DNA from: Sphingomonas cremea
GTDB taxonomy: Bacteria > Pseudomonadota > Alphaproteobacteria > Sphingomonadales > Sphingomonadaceae
Assembly (NCBI RefSeq): GCF_021502585.1
Contig: NZ_JAKFGM010000001.1
Coordinates: 1,160,730 to 1,224,729, forward strand
Reading direction: 5' to 3'
DNA length: 64,000 bases
Part shown: piece after piece, positions 26,257 through 34,824 of the stretch
How positions within the stretch are numbered: position 1 is the first letter of the stretch
Layout of the letters: each line of letters begins with the position of its first letter
Position numbers and translations under genes: made by a program
Notes under the pieces: generated by a model
Database searches by the model: none
The model's input: only the letters and a program-made list of their open reading frames with translations
Told to the model about the DNA's origin: nothing

Positions 26257-27162
26257 TCATCCGTCAACGCCAACGCCCTGGCCAATCCCGGTTGCCAGCG
26301 GATGGCGCGCATTCACCAGCTCTACCAGGCGCGCGGCATCGACATGGGTATAGATTTGGGTCGTTGCGATGTCCGCGTGACCGAGGAGGGACTGGAGCAC
26401 GCGCAGGTCCGCGCCGCCGGCCAGCAGGTGAGTGGCAAAAGCATGACGGAGCACGTGCGGGCTGACACGATCCGGGGCGATCCCCGCCAGCGCCGCCATG
26501 GCACGGACGACCTGGAATAATCGGACCCTGCTCAAATGGGCCTTGCCGCTGGGGAACAGCCATGGACTGCCGTCGGGGACATGCGGCAGCCAGTTCTGCA
26601 CCGCTTCGGCGGCGCGCGACGAAACGGGCACCAATCGCTCCTTATCCCCTTTGCCGCGAAGCATCAGGAATGGTTGGTTCGGCCGAACAGCGCGTCGCGG
26701 TAGGGAAACCAGCTCTGTCGCTCGAAGGCCGGAGCCGTACAGCAGTTCGAGCAAGGCCAGATTGCGAAGCGCCAGCGGCTCACCGCTCGCTGCGCGCTCT
26801 CCCATTGCCGCAAACATCGCCTCGACCTCGCCCGTATCGAGTATCCTGGGCAGTGGCCGCCGCAGGCTTGGGCGCGGCAATGCAGACGACGGATCGTCCG
26901 GGCGCAGTCCCTCATCGAGGAGGAAACCGTAAAAGCGGCGAAGTGCGGCGGAGCGCCGCGCAACGGTGGACGGCGCCAGATCGGCCCAGGCTTCGCCCAG
27001 CTGCGTCAATTCGCCGGTCCCGGCCTTTTCCAGTGAACCGATGGCCTCGACCGTGGACTCCAGATCCCGGCGGTAGGCGAGCAATGTATTGCGCGAGGCT
27101 CCAACCTCTGCCGCAAGCATGTCGCAGAAGCGATCGACCAGCGCCCGGTCGTCAGGTGTCAC
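26257..27162 (-). CDS. xerD: Tyrosine recombinase XerD
   Basis: Site-specific recombinase of 301 residues that, with XerC, resolves chromosome dimers at dif. The N-terminal SAM-like domain covers about 1-95. The catalytic domain shows Arg in YGSGLRATELVSL, Lys in LRGKGDKERLVPV, HVLRHAFATHLL, LGHADIATTQIYTHV and the nucleophile Tyr in QIYTHV. The GTG start overlaps the stop of the upstream gene (GTGA). The core position beside accA and the full-length fit argue for XerD rather than a mobile-element integrase. Confidence 0.92.
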   Translation of the reverse strand: MTPDDRALVDRFCDMLAAEVGASRNTLLAYRRDLESTVEAIGSLEKAGTGELTQLGEAWADLAPSTVARRSAALRRFYGFLLDEGLRPDDPSSALPRPSLRRPLPRILDTGEVEAMFAAMGERAASGEPLALRNLALLELLYGSGLRATELVSLPRRAVRPNQPFLMLRGKGDKERLVPVSSRAAEAVQNWLPHVPDGSPWLFPSGKAHLSRVRLFQVVRAMAALAGIAPDRVSPHVLRHAFATHLLAGGADLRVLQSLLGHADIATTQIYTHVDAARLVELVNARHPLATGIGQGVGVDG

Positions 27163-28955
27163 GTCCGCGCCAGCGCCTCAGCAGCGATCATTCTCGCCAG
27201 ATAGTCCTGGCCGGTGCGCCGCAGGGCATTGACCGAATGATAAAGATATACCGCCTCGACCGTATCAAATTCGCGGCCCTGCAACGCGCTGGCCGACAGC
27301 AGCATGGCAGTGCCAGCCTGCCGGCGCTGCATGGCTCCGTCGATCATTCGCGACCATCCGGTTTGGGCGCCAAGGCCGAGCTTATATTTTGCGTTGAGCC
27401 TCCCGGCGGTCCGGGCATCGATCCTGCCTAGCCCCGCCAGGCCCGCGATCAGCAATGCCGTTCGATGCTTGTCCTCGCTTTGGTCGCGATCGGCAAATTC
27501 CTCGATCCGGGCAGCACCAATCCCGAGCGGGCGTGCATCTGGCGCGCCCAGCGCCAACATCGCCCATACCTTATCGGCCGGCTCGTCATCCATATCGCCA
27601 ATCGTCCGCGCCCAGCGTGCGGCCTCGCGGTCAAATCCCCCGGCAAGCAGGGAAGCGACGAGGTCAGGCGCATCCGACTGAAGCTCGGCATCAGGCACCA
27701 CGCGCCTAGCGGGCCGCGCCAGCAACACCTGGGCCGCTACTCGATCAAGCGGCGATTGGGCATTGCCCCAAATGACCCTCATCGCCGCAAGTCGCGCATC
27801 CAGGTCCTTGCCGATGAAGGCTAGCCTCAACTGCCAGGCGTCGGTTCCGCCCAACTCGTCGGGATCGGCGGAATCATAATAGGTCGAATAAAGATCCGTC
27901 AGCGACTGGCTCGAAAAAACACCGAGCGCCGCCGCGATCCGCGCCGCGGGCAACCGCTGGGCCGCCGAGAACATCGGCGCCCGGGCAAGCCACGCCTGGG
28001 TCTGAAGGCTCGACGCATTGATCAGCCGTTCCGGCGGCATCATGCCAGTCGCGGTAGATAGTCCATAGCGCCAGCTGTTGAGCCGATCGACCGGCTCCCA
28101 CTCGATTGTCACCGCGCGCGACGTTTCGGCTCCGGCGCCGACGACCTTGTCGGCCAGGGAGAGGTCGATCCCGCCGACCCGGCCCCGGCGGCGCGCCGCC
28201 TCGATATCCGCTGCGGCCTGCTCGCCGTCGCCCGAAAGAGAGGCACAGATTGCCGCCACCACACCGGATACCCGGGGCTCCAGCTTTCCTAGCCTCTCTT
28301 CAAGGGGGCACATCGCCGATGGATCGCCGCTCGCCAATGCTGATTGAAGCGCGACCTGGCTCATCTTGGGGGTGAATCGATCGGTGTCGACACTCGCGAT
28401 CAGCAACCGCGCGGCATCGGCCTCGCCCATTCGAAGCAGCAACCAGGCCCGTTCCGCTGCCCAATCCGCTGAATTGACGTCCGATGGGCCCGGCGTCTTT
28501 GCAAGCAGGACGTTGCGGAGGCCGATCTGCGCCCAGCGCGAAGCGAATGGAGTATCCATCCGCCGCATCAAAATCTCTAGCGCCCTGCCGCTCGCGGCGC
28601 CCCATGGCCTGATGCCGATTCCAACGGTTTCCGGGTCGAGCGTGCCTGCAAACCGTGGATCACGCCTCGAGAAATTGGGATATTCGACCTGACGCACGGG
28701 AGCCGCGGCTTGCGATTCCTCTCCGATCAGCGAATCGACCATTTCAACGATCGAGTCTTCGATCGACGGACGCCGGGATGCGGTCGAAGCGGCCGGTTGG
28801 CTTTCGTTCGTCGCCGGTTCCGGCGCCGGCGTCGCGGGGTCGCCGAAGCCAGGCGGCAAAATGGATTCCGGTCGATCCTGTGCGATCGCCGGGATGGCGA
28901 TGGCAGCGACAAGCGCCGCCCCGCCGATCAAAAGTTGCTTAGTTTGCAGCGGCAT
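27159..28955 (-). CDS. Exported conserved protein of unknown function
   Basis: Protein of 598 residues from the ATG at 28955, which gives a signal peptide (LLIGGAALVAAIAIPAIAQ). A Pro/Ala/Thr-rich linker follows (about 30-70). The rest is largely helical with many Ala, Leu and Arg residues (WAAERAWLLLRMGEADAARL, LQSALASGDPSAMCPLEERL), compatible with an alpha-solenoid of TPR-like hairpins, but no consensus TPR is evident. It is sandwiched between a 45-residue membrane protein and xerD with overlaps on both sides, so its expression is tied to both. I cannot name a function; periplasmic scaffolding is a guess. Confidence 0.8.
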   Translation of the reverse strand: MPLQTKQLLIGGAALVAAIAIPAIAQDRPESILPPGFGDPATPAPEPATNESQPAASTASRRPSIEDSIVEMVDSLIGEESQAAAPVRQVEYPNFSRRDPRFAGTLDPETVGIGIRPWGAASGRALEILMRRMDTPFASRWAQIGLRNVLLAKTPGPSDVNSADWAAERAWLLLRMGEADAARLLIASVDTDRFTPKMSQVALQSALASGDPSAMCPLEERLGKLEPRVSGVVAAICASLSGDGEQAAADIEAARRRGRVGGIDLSLADKVVGAGAETSRAVTIEWEPVDRLNSWRYGLSTATGMMPPERLINASSLQTQAWLARAPMFSAAQRLPAARIAAALGVFSSQSLTDLYSTYYDSADPDELGGTDAWQLRLAFIGKDLDARLAAMRVIWGNAQSPLDRVAAQVLLARPARRVVPDAELQSDAPDLVASLLAGGFDREAARWARTIGDMDDEPADKVWAMLALGAPDARPLGIGAARIEEFADRDQSEDKHRTALLIAGLAGLGRIDARTAGRLNAKYKLGLGAQTGWSRMIDGAMQRRQAGTAMLLSASALQGREFDTVEAVYLYHSVNALRRTGQDYLARMIAAEALART

Positions 28956-29076
28956 TGCTTGAAACGTCGGCTTCCATCGTCTGTACCGGGACCTCTTCCG
29001 CACTCCGCGACAGCAGGAACATTCCGCCGACCAGCAGAAGCACAACGACAATCAGGAAAATCAGGCCTCGAGGCAT
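28939..29076 (-). CDS. Single-pass membrane microprotein, 45 residues
   Basis: The small frame opens with MPRG, then a strong transmembrane helix (LIFLIVVVLLLVGGMFLL, about 5-22), then a polar tail rich in Glu, Ser and Asn (RSAEEVPVQTMEADV). It ends 17 bases inside the next gene, in a different frame, so the two starts are coupled. GGAGTTACC precedes the ATG. It is the first gene of the run to xerD and accA and diverges from aroK. Confidence 0.65.
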   Translation of the reverse strand: MPRGLIFLIVVVLLLVGGMFLLSRSAEEVPVQTMEADVSSNAAAN

Positions 29077-29150
29077 GGTAACTCCGCTTCGGGTGGCATT
29101 AGGAGAAAGGCTTTTGCCCGACCTTGAGCCTCTATGTATAGCCCCGAACC

Positions 29151-29690
29151 GTGCAAAAGCTGACAGACCTACTTGATCGCCCCATTGTCCTCGTTGGGCT
29201 GATGGGCGCGGGAAAATCGACGGTTGGCCGCCGGCTTGCCAAGCGCCTTGGCCTACCGTTCGTCGACAGTGACGTCGAAATCGAGGAAGCGTCGGGGGCC
29301 ACTACCGCGGATCTGTTCGAACGCTATGGCGAGCATGACTTTCGCGACGGCGAGCGACGGCTGGTCGCCCGGCTGGTCGAAGGAGACATTAGGGTCATCG
29401 CGACCGGAGGCGGCGCGTTCATCGATCCCCGCACCCGGCAGCTCCTCAACGAGCGCGCAATAACCATCTGGCTCGACGCACCGATTGAGGTGTTGGCGGA
29501 GCGCACGGCCCGGCGCGACAACCGGCCATTGCTGAAAAAGGGCAATCGGGCCGAGATCCTCGCCCGCCTCGCAGAGGAGCGCCACCACAGCTATTCCGAA
29601 GCGCAAATTCACGTCCGAAGCAGCAGTGGCGCCCACAGCGACGTTGTCGATGCAATTATCGCTGCAATTCGCGAGCATATCGGCGAATGA
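29151..29690 (+). CDS. aroK: Shikimate kinase
   Basis: AroK phosphorylates shikimate with ATP in the aromatic amino acid pathway. It has 179 residues from a GTG start. The P-loop is GLMGAGKSTVGRRLA (about 15-29), shikimate-binding residues lie in FVDSDVEIEE and the ATGGGAF loop, and the lid has RDNRPLL. The stop overlaps the ATG of aroB (ATGA), the usual aroK-aroB pairing. Confidence 0.96.
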   Translation: MQKLTDLLDRPIVLVGLMGAGKSTVGRRLAKRLGLPFVDSDVEIEEASGATTADLFERYGEHDFRDGERRLVARLVEGDIRVIATGGGAFIDPRTRQLLNERAITIWLDAPIEVLAERTARRDNRPLLKKGNRAEILARLAEERHHSYSEAQIHVRSSSGAHSDVVDAIIAAIREHIGE

Positions 29691-30763
29691 CCGTTATCCG
29701 GGTCGACCTTCCCCAACGCAGTTATGAGGTGTTGATTGGTGCTGTCGAGGCCAGCATTGACCGGATTCAAGATCTCGCTCGCGGCACCGCACCGATCCTC
29801 GTCAGCGAACCGAGGGTGTTTGCCTTGCATGGAACGGCCATCGCCGACGCACTCGGCGCCGACCCAATTCTCGTGCCGGAGGGAGAATCAGCCAAGGATT
29901 GGACTAACCTTTACCAGCTGCTCGCCGGGCTCGCCGAGCGAAACGCATCCCGCGACACGCCAATCGTTGCGCTTGGTGGCGGAAGCGTCGGCGACCTCGC
30001 GGGGTTGGCGGCGGCGTTGTTCAAGCGCGGCTGCCCGATCGTCCATCTGCCAACGACGCTGCTCGCACAGGCTGATAGCGCGATCGGTGGCAAGACCGCG
30101 ATTGACGCATTTGGCGAAAAGAATCTCATCGGCACGTTTCACCAGCCTGCGCTGGTCGTTGCTGACCCCGCTTTCCTCGATACATTGGATCCCACGCAAC
30201 TTCGCTCAGGCTATGCCGAAGTCGTCAAATATGGCCTGATCGACGATCCCGCCTTCTTCGCATGGTGCGAGGCAAACGGCCGGGGCGTCCTCGCCGGACA
30301 TCGGGATCTTCGCCATCAGGCGATTACCAGCGCTGTCCGGGCCAAGGCTCGGATCGTTGTGGAAGATTTCGAAGACCGCCGCGGCAGGCGGGCATTGCTC
30401 AATCTTGGCCATAGCTTCGGCCATGCAATCGAGGCCGAGCGAGGAATCGGTGCCATGCTTCACGGAGAGGCAGTTGCCCTGGGCATCGTCCTCGCCTTCC
30501 GCTTGTCGTCAGAGCTTGGAATTTGCCCGGCAACCGATACGGAACGGGTCGCCAGCCACTTCTCCGCCTGCGGCTTGCCAACACGCCTCGCAGACATCGG
30601 CCTGAGCAAGCGCGGAATGGAACTCACTCGCTGGATTGGCCGCGACAAGAAGAATAGTGCGGGCCGCTGCGCCTTGGTTCTCACCCGCGGGATCGGGCGC
30701 GCGTTCCTTGAGCAGGCCGTCGACACACAGCGCCTTGCGGCATTTCTCGATAGCGCTTCCTAA
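29687..30763 (+). CDS. aroB: 3-Dehydroquinate synthase
   Basis: AroB (358 residues) closes DAHP into 3-dehydroquinate using NAD and zinc, the second step of the shikimate pathway. Diagnostic segments are VPEGESAKDWTNL, ALGGGSVGDLAGLAAA, GCPIVHLPTTLLAQADSAIGGKT, GYAEVVKYGLI and NLGHSFGHAIEA with zinc-binding His residues. It is translated from the aroK stop. Its own stop overlaps the stop of the convergent cation antiporter gene. Confidence 0.97.
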   Translation: MTVIRVDLPQRSYEVLIGAVEASIDRIQDLARGTAPILVSEPRVFALHGTAIADALGADPILVPEGESAKDWTNLYQLLAGLAERNASRDTPIVALGGGSVGDLAGLAAALFKRGCPIVHLPTTLLAQADSAIGGKTAIDAFGEKNLIGTFHQPALVVADPAFLDTLDPTQLRSGYAEVVKYGLIDDPAFFAWCEANGRGVLAGHRDLRHQAITSAVRAKARIVVEDFEDRRGRRALLNLGHSFGHAIEAERGIGAMLHGEAVALGIVLAFRLSSELGICPATDTERVASHFSACGLPTRLADIGLSKRGMELTRWIGRDKKNSAGRCALVLTRGIGRAFLEQAVDTQRLAAFLDSAS

Positions 30764-32550
30764 GCTTCAACGTCCGGGAGCGCCCGGTCAGGAGAGAAGG
30801 ATCGTTCAAGCCCTGCTCGCAAGTCTCCCGTGGCGCTTTGACGTTCAAGTCGCTCGCAATCGCGCAGCCGATACTCCCGGTCGACCCGCTCGACCTCGTC
30901 CTGCGCCATTCCGACCGCCTTCAGCGCCGCCCGGCCCATGGTCACGGCACTTTCGAACAACTCGCGCTGCGCGAAATTCAGGTCGAGCCCGTCAAATGAC
31001 ATGAGGTGCACTCGGTCATAGGCACGCAGCATCACCGCTGCCTGCGGGAACGCCTCCAGCACTCGCGCAACCGCCTCGCGCGTCAGGCCTCCGTCCTTAT
31101 TGTCGTTACAAAAGAGGATGGCCTTCGCGGTCTCTGCGCCCGCGATGCGCAGCAAATCGAGCCGCATCCCGTCACCATAATAGACCTTCGTGCCAAAGCT
31201 TCCGGCGGTCTCGATCATCTCCGGTTCTTTGTCGATCAGAGTCACGCCGACGCCTTTGGCCATCAGCATTTGCGCCGCGGTCTGCCCGAAGCGGCCATAA
31301 CCGACCACGATGACACTGGTTTCTGGCGACAATTCCGGTCCTTCCAGGCCTTCACCGCCCCGCTCCTCTCGCCGTTCCAGCCAGTCGATGAAGCGCATCA
31401 GGAATGGCGTCGTCGCCATCGACAGCGTCACCACGGCCCCAAATAACGAGGCGGCTTCAGGAAGGATCAGCTGTGCGCTTGCCGCCTGGGCGAACAGAAC
31501 AAATCCAAATTCGCCCGCCTGGCTGAGAAGCAGCCCAAGCCTGAAGCTCCGCGGCCAGCTATTTCCGAAAGTGCGCGCCAATCCGGCAATGATCAGCCCC
31601 TTGATGACGATCACCGCCAGCGCCATCCCGACCACCAGCAGGGGCCTCGCGGCGATTGTCGCAAGGTCGAGCAGCATTCCGACCGCCAGGAAGAACAGGC
31701 CGAGCAAGATCGATCGGAACGGCTCGACATCGCTTTCCAGCTCGTGGCGATAGGGCGATTCGGCCAGCATCACGCCGGCGATGAATGCGCCGAGGGCAAC
31801 CGACAGGCCGAGCATATGCATCAGCGCCGACGCGGCGATGACCGTGAACAGACCGGCGACTACGAACAACTCCCGCTCGCCAAGCCGGCCGATCAGCCGA
31901 AACATCGGATTGAGCACCAGCCGTCCGACTGCCACCAGCGTGAAAATCGCCCCCAATGTATACAGCGCGAGCGTCCAGCCGCTCGGGTCGCTTGGATCGC
32001 GCGGCACCCGGGACATTGCCGATACGATGGTGATCAGCGGGACAATCGACAGGTCCTGGAACAGAAGGATTGAAAAGGCCCGCTCGCCCTGCGGCGTGTT
32101 TAGCTCATTGTCCGATCGCAGCATCGGCAACACCTGGGCGGTCGACGAAAGCGCCAGTGGCAGGCCCAACGCCAGGGCGGCGGCCGGCGTGACCGACAAA
32201 GCCAGATGGATGAACAGGCTGAGTGCCAGTCCGCACAGCACGACCTGGACCAGGCCCAGCCCGAATATATCCTTGCGCAGGCGCCACAATCGACTGGGTT
32301 GCAGTTCCAGGCCGACGATGAACAACAGCAGCGCGATACCGATTTCGGATATGCTCGCCATCTGCTCTGGATCGGCGATGAGCCCGAGCACCTGCGGCCC
32401 GATCAATATTCCGCCGACGATATAGCCCAGGGTCGCGCCTAGCCCGAGCTTGCGGAACAGCATGACGAAAACCAGCGCGGTGCCGAGCATGATCGCCCCG
32501 CCTTCAAGCATCGTACTGGTCGTTTGCAGTGCCTGGACCTCCGCGCTCAT
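30760..32550 (-). CDS. CPA2 family monovalent cation:proton antiporter, KefB-like
   Basis: Membrane protein of 596 residues from the ATG at 32550, with an AGGAGGAG Shine-Dalgarno. About 12 transmembrane helices (residues 10-385) begin with MLGTALVFVMLFRKLGLGATLGYIVGG and include FLAVGMLLDLATI. A cytoplasmic RCK/TrkA-N domain follows (about 410-520, VIVVGYGRFGQTAAQMLMAKG, a Rossmann motif that binds nucleotide). This is the layout of glutathione-gated K+ efflux proteins KefB/KefC and of K+/H+ antiporters. The start overlaps the stop of the NifU-like gene (ATGA). Confidence 0.9.
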   Translation of the reverse strand: MSAEVQALQTTSTMLEGGAIMLGTALVFVMLFRKLGLGATLGYIVGGILIGPQVLGLIADPEQMASISEIGIALLLFIVGLELQPSRLWRLRKDIFGLGLVQVVLCGLALSLFIHLALSVTPAAALALGLPLALSSTAQVLPMLRSDNELNTPQGERAFSILLFQDLSIVPLITIVSAMSRVPRDPSDPSGWTLALYTLGAIFTLVAVGRLVLNPMFRLIGRLGERELFVVAGLFTVIAASALMHMLGLSVALGAFIAGVMLAESPYRHELESDVEPFRSILLGLFFLAVGMLLDLATIAARPLLVVGMALAVIVIKGLIIAGLARTFGNSWPRSFRLGLLLSQAGEFGFVLFAQAASAQLILPEAASLFGAVVTLSMATTPFLMRFIDWLERREERGGEGLEGPELSPETSVIVVGYGRFGQTAAQMLMAKGVGVTLIDKEPEMIETAGSFGTKVYYGDGMRLDLLRIAGAETAKAILFCNDNKDGGLTREAVARVLEAFPQAAVMLRAYDRVHLMSFDGLDLNFAQRELFESAVTMGRAALKAVGMAQDEVERVDREYRLRDCERLERQSATGDLRAGLERSFSPDRALPDVEA

Positions 32551-32969
32551 CGCTCCTCCTCGATTGCCGCGAGTAGCGCCCGGAACGGCAGAAGAATCGC
32601 TCCGTGCCGTCCCTTGCGGGACAGAGCGGGCGCCAGCGCCTCGAGGCCGGGCCATGCGGTCGGAAGGTCGCCCTTGCCTGCGAGCCAGGCCTCGAGCTCG
32701 GCTAGTCCCAACGCAATCTCCTCCGCGCTCCGGCCCATTGCGTGGCCGCCCATCAATGCCGCCGACGCTTGTCCATAAGCGCAGGCCTCTACCGCCTGAC
32801 GCAGCCTCTTCACCCGGTCCGCCCAATCGAGCTCAACCGCGACCCGCATCCGGCTGCCGCAAGTCGGAGAGCGTCGCTCGGACGCTACTTCCAGTTCTTC
32901 GAACGGTACAAGGTAGGGAATCGCCGCCGCCAGGCGCAGAATTTCACGAGTATAGGGCGGCGCATTCAT
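32547..32969 (-). CDS. NifU/IscU-like iron-sulfur scaffold protein, missing the third Cys
   Basis: Protein of 140 residues; the ATG at 32969 overlaps the cysS stop (ATGA). The fold markers of the IscU N-domain are present: [10 protein letters not shown] at the start, Cys in SPTCGSRM and Cys in [12 protein letters not shown]. At the place where scaffolds usually carry a third Cys (RxxC-x-L), this protein reads [13 protein letters not shown] with Ala. It may therefore bind a cluster differently or have another role. It is coupled to cysS upstream and the antiporter downstream. Confidence 0.8.
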   Translation of the reverse strand: MNAPPYTREILRLAAAIPYLVPFEELEVASERRSPTCGSRMRVAVELDWADRVKRLRQAVEACAYGQASAALMGGHAMGRSAEEIALGLAELEAWLAGKGDLPTAWPGLEALAPALSRKGRHGAILLPFRALLAAIEEER

Positions 32970-34276
32970 TCCCTGCGCCATGTGGTGCCGGAGGCGCTGT
33001 CCTCCAACAGCACGCCTTCGGCCTTCAGCTCATCACGGATCCGGTCGGCTTCGGCGAAATCGCGCCGCGCCTTTGCGGCGGTCCGCGCCGCAATTCGCTC
33101 TTCGATATCGCCGGCGTCGCCCTTGCCCTGGAACCATTCCTCCGTGCTCATCGACAGCAAGCCAAGCAGCTGCGCGGATGCCTTGAGCGAACCCGGATCT
33201 TCAATCGCCACCAGCCTGGACAAGGCCAAAGGCGTGTTGAGATCGTCGGCCAACGCTTCGGCCACGCCACGATCGACCTCGCCCGAGCTAGCATCGCCTG
33301 CTGCGCGATAGAGCCGGTCGAGTGTCGTCTTGGATTGCGCAATCAAGCCTTCGGTCCAGGGCAGCGGCTGCCTGTAATGCGCTGACAGCAACGCTAGCCT
33401 CAGCACTTCGCCGCGATGGCCGTCATGCAATAGCTGATCGACCGTGATCACATTGCCGAGCGACTTGGACATCTTCTCCGCGCCCATGTCGACGAAGCCG
33501 TTGTGCACCCAATATCGCGCCAGCGGCTTGCCATCATGGGCGCAACGGCTCTGCGCTATCTCATTCTCATGGTGAGGAAAGATGAGGTCGAGCCCCCCTC
33601 CGTGGATATCGATGGTCTCGCCGAGGTGAGAGCGGATCATGGCCGAGCACTCGATATGCCAGCCCGGCCGCCCGCATCCCCACGGGCTGTCCCAGCCGAT
33701 CACTCCATCGCCACTCGGCTTCCACATCACAAAGTCGGCCGGATCTCGCTTGTAGGGGGCCACCTCGACCCGTGCCCCCGCCAGCATCGCCTCGCGGTCA
33801 CGCCGCGACAGGGCGCCATAGTCGGGATCGCTCGGGACATGGAACAGCACATGACCTTCCGCCTCATAGGCATGGCCCTTGGCGATCAGTTCCTCGATCA
33901 TCGCCACCATCGGCCCGATTTCCTGGGTCGCGTGCGGCGCGATGGTCGGCGGCACGACGCCCAGCGCACCCATGTCCTCTAGGTAGAAGCGCTCATACCT
34001 CTCGGTGATAACTGAGGTGTCGACGCCTTCGTCGCTCGCCGAGGCAATGATCTTGTCGTCAACGTCGGTGACGTTGCGCGCATAGATCACCTCGGCGTCC
34101 GGATACTCATGCTCCAATACTCGTCGCAGCAAGTCGAACACCACCGCAGGCCGAGCATTGCCGATATGGGCGCGGCCGTAGACGGTTGGTCCGCACACAT
34201 ACATGGTGATGCGCTTCGGATCCTGCGGCTCGAACTCGCGCTTTGCCCGCGCCAGTGTGTCATGCAGGCGGATCAC
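32966..34276 (-). CDS. cysS: Cysteinyl-tRNA synthetase
   Basis: CysS charges tRNA-Cys. From the GTG at 34276 it has 436 residues, slightly shorter than the E. coli enzyme. Zinc and active-site markers are [19 protein letters not shown] (HIGH-like motif), [27 protein letters not shown] and the KMSKS loop in [11 protein letters not shown]. The GTG overlaps the stop of cvpA (GTGA). Together cvpA, cysS, the NifU-like gene and the antiporter are linked by four-base overlaps. Confidence 0.96.
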   Translation of the reverse strand: MIRLHDTLARAKREFEPQDPKRITMYVCGPTVYGRAHIGNARPAVVFDLLRRVLEHEYPDAEVIYARNVTDVDDKIIASASDEGVDTSVITERYERFYLEDMGALGVVPPTIAPHATQEIGPMVAMIEELIAKGHAYEAEGHVLFHVPSDPDYGALSRRDREAMLAGARVEVAPYKRDPADFVMWKPSGDGVIGWDSPWGCGRPGWHIECSAMIRSHLGETIDIHGGGLDLIFPHHENEIAQSRCAHDGKPLARYWVHNGFVDMGAEKMSKSLGNVITVDQLLHDGHRGEVLRLALLSAHYRQPLPWTEGLIAQSKTTLDRLYRAAGDASSGEVDRGVAEALADDLNTPLALSRLVAIEDPGSLKASAQLLGLLSMSTEEWFQGKGDAGDIEERIAARTAAKARRDFAEADRIRDELKAEGVLLEDSASGTTWRRE

Positions 34277-34782
34277 AGCTCTACTCCCGGGTGCCGCCGC
34301 GTCTCGACCCAGTCGACCACCGCGCGGCCGGTCGCGTTCAATAGCGGATAGGTGCGCGAACTGGTCATCCACTCGGGGCGGTCGGCATCGCCGCCATAAA
34401 TCATGTCGGTCGCAAGGTTGGCGAGCAGGAAGAACAGGGTCGCCCCGATCATCCCCTTGAGCATCCCGAAACCGCCACCGAGCAGCCGATCGACAGGACC
34501 CAGTACCGATTTTCGGGCCCTTCCCCCGATCGCCCGGGCAAAAAGCTTCACGGCGATATAGGCCGGCAGGAACAGCAGCGCGAAGGCAACCGCACTGGCC
34601 CCGGCCTCGGTTCCCACCGTCTCGACCAACCGCTCCTGGAGCGGCGTATGGAACAGCTTTAGCGCGGCAATTCCCGCCACCCAGGCGAGCAGTGCCAGCA
34701 CCTCATGGGTAAAGCCCCTGACGAAACCGATTAGGGCGGCTCCGCCCAGCAACAGGATGACGAAGATATCGAGCGCAGTCAT
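34273..34782 (-). CDS. cvpA: CvpA family membrane protein
   Basis: Protein of 169 residues with four transmembrane helices. The opening [20 protein letters not shown] and the [18 protein letters not shown] segment are typical of CvpA, named for colicin V production but widespread and linked to envelope homeostasis. In enterobacteria cvpA lies before purF; here it begins the cysS operon 42 bases after radA. Confidence 0.9.
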   Translation of the reverse strand: MTALDIFVILLLGGAALIGFVRGFTHEVLALLAWVAGIAALKLFHTPLQERLVETVGTEAGASAVAFALLFLPAYIAVKLFARAIGGRARKSVLGPVDRLLGGGFGMLKGMIGATLFFLLANLATDMIYGGDADRPEWMTSSRTYPLLNATGRAVVDWVETRRHPGVEL

Positions 34783-34824
34783 ATCGGTTCCGGCTAGCGT
34801 CCCGCGCGGCCCTCCGCCAGCCCC

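Noticed and set aside
26257..27162. Tyrosine recombinase as a sign of an integrated element
   Set aside because: Full-length XerD in a housekeeping neighbourhood, no attachment repeats or phage genes around it.
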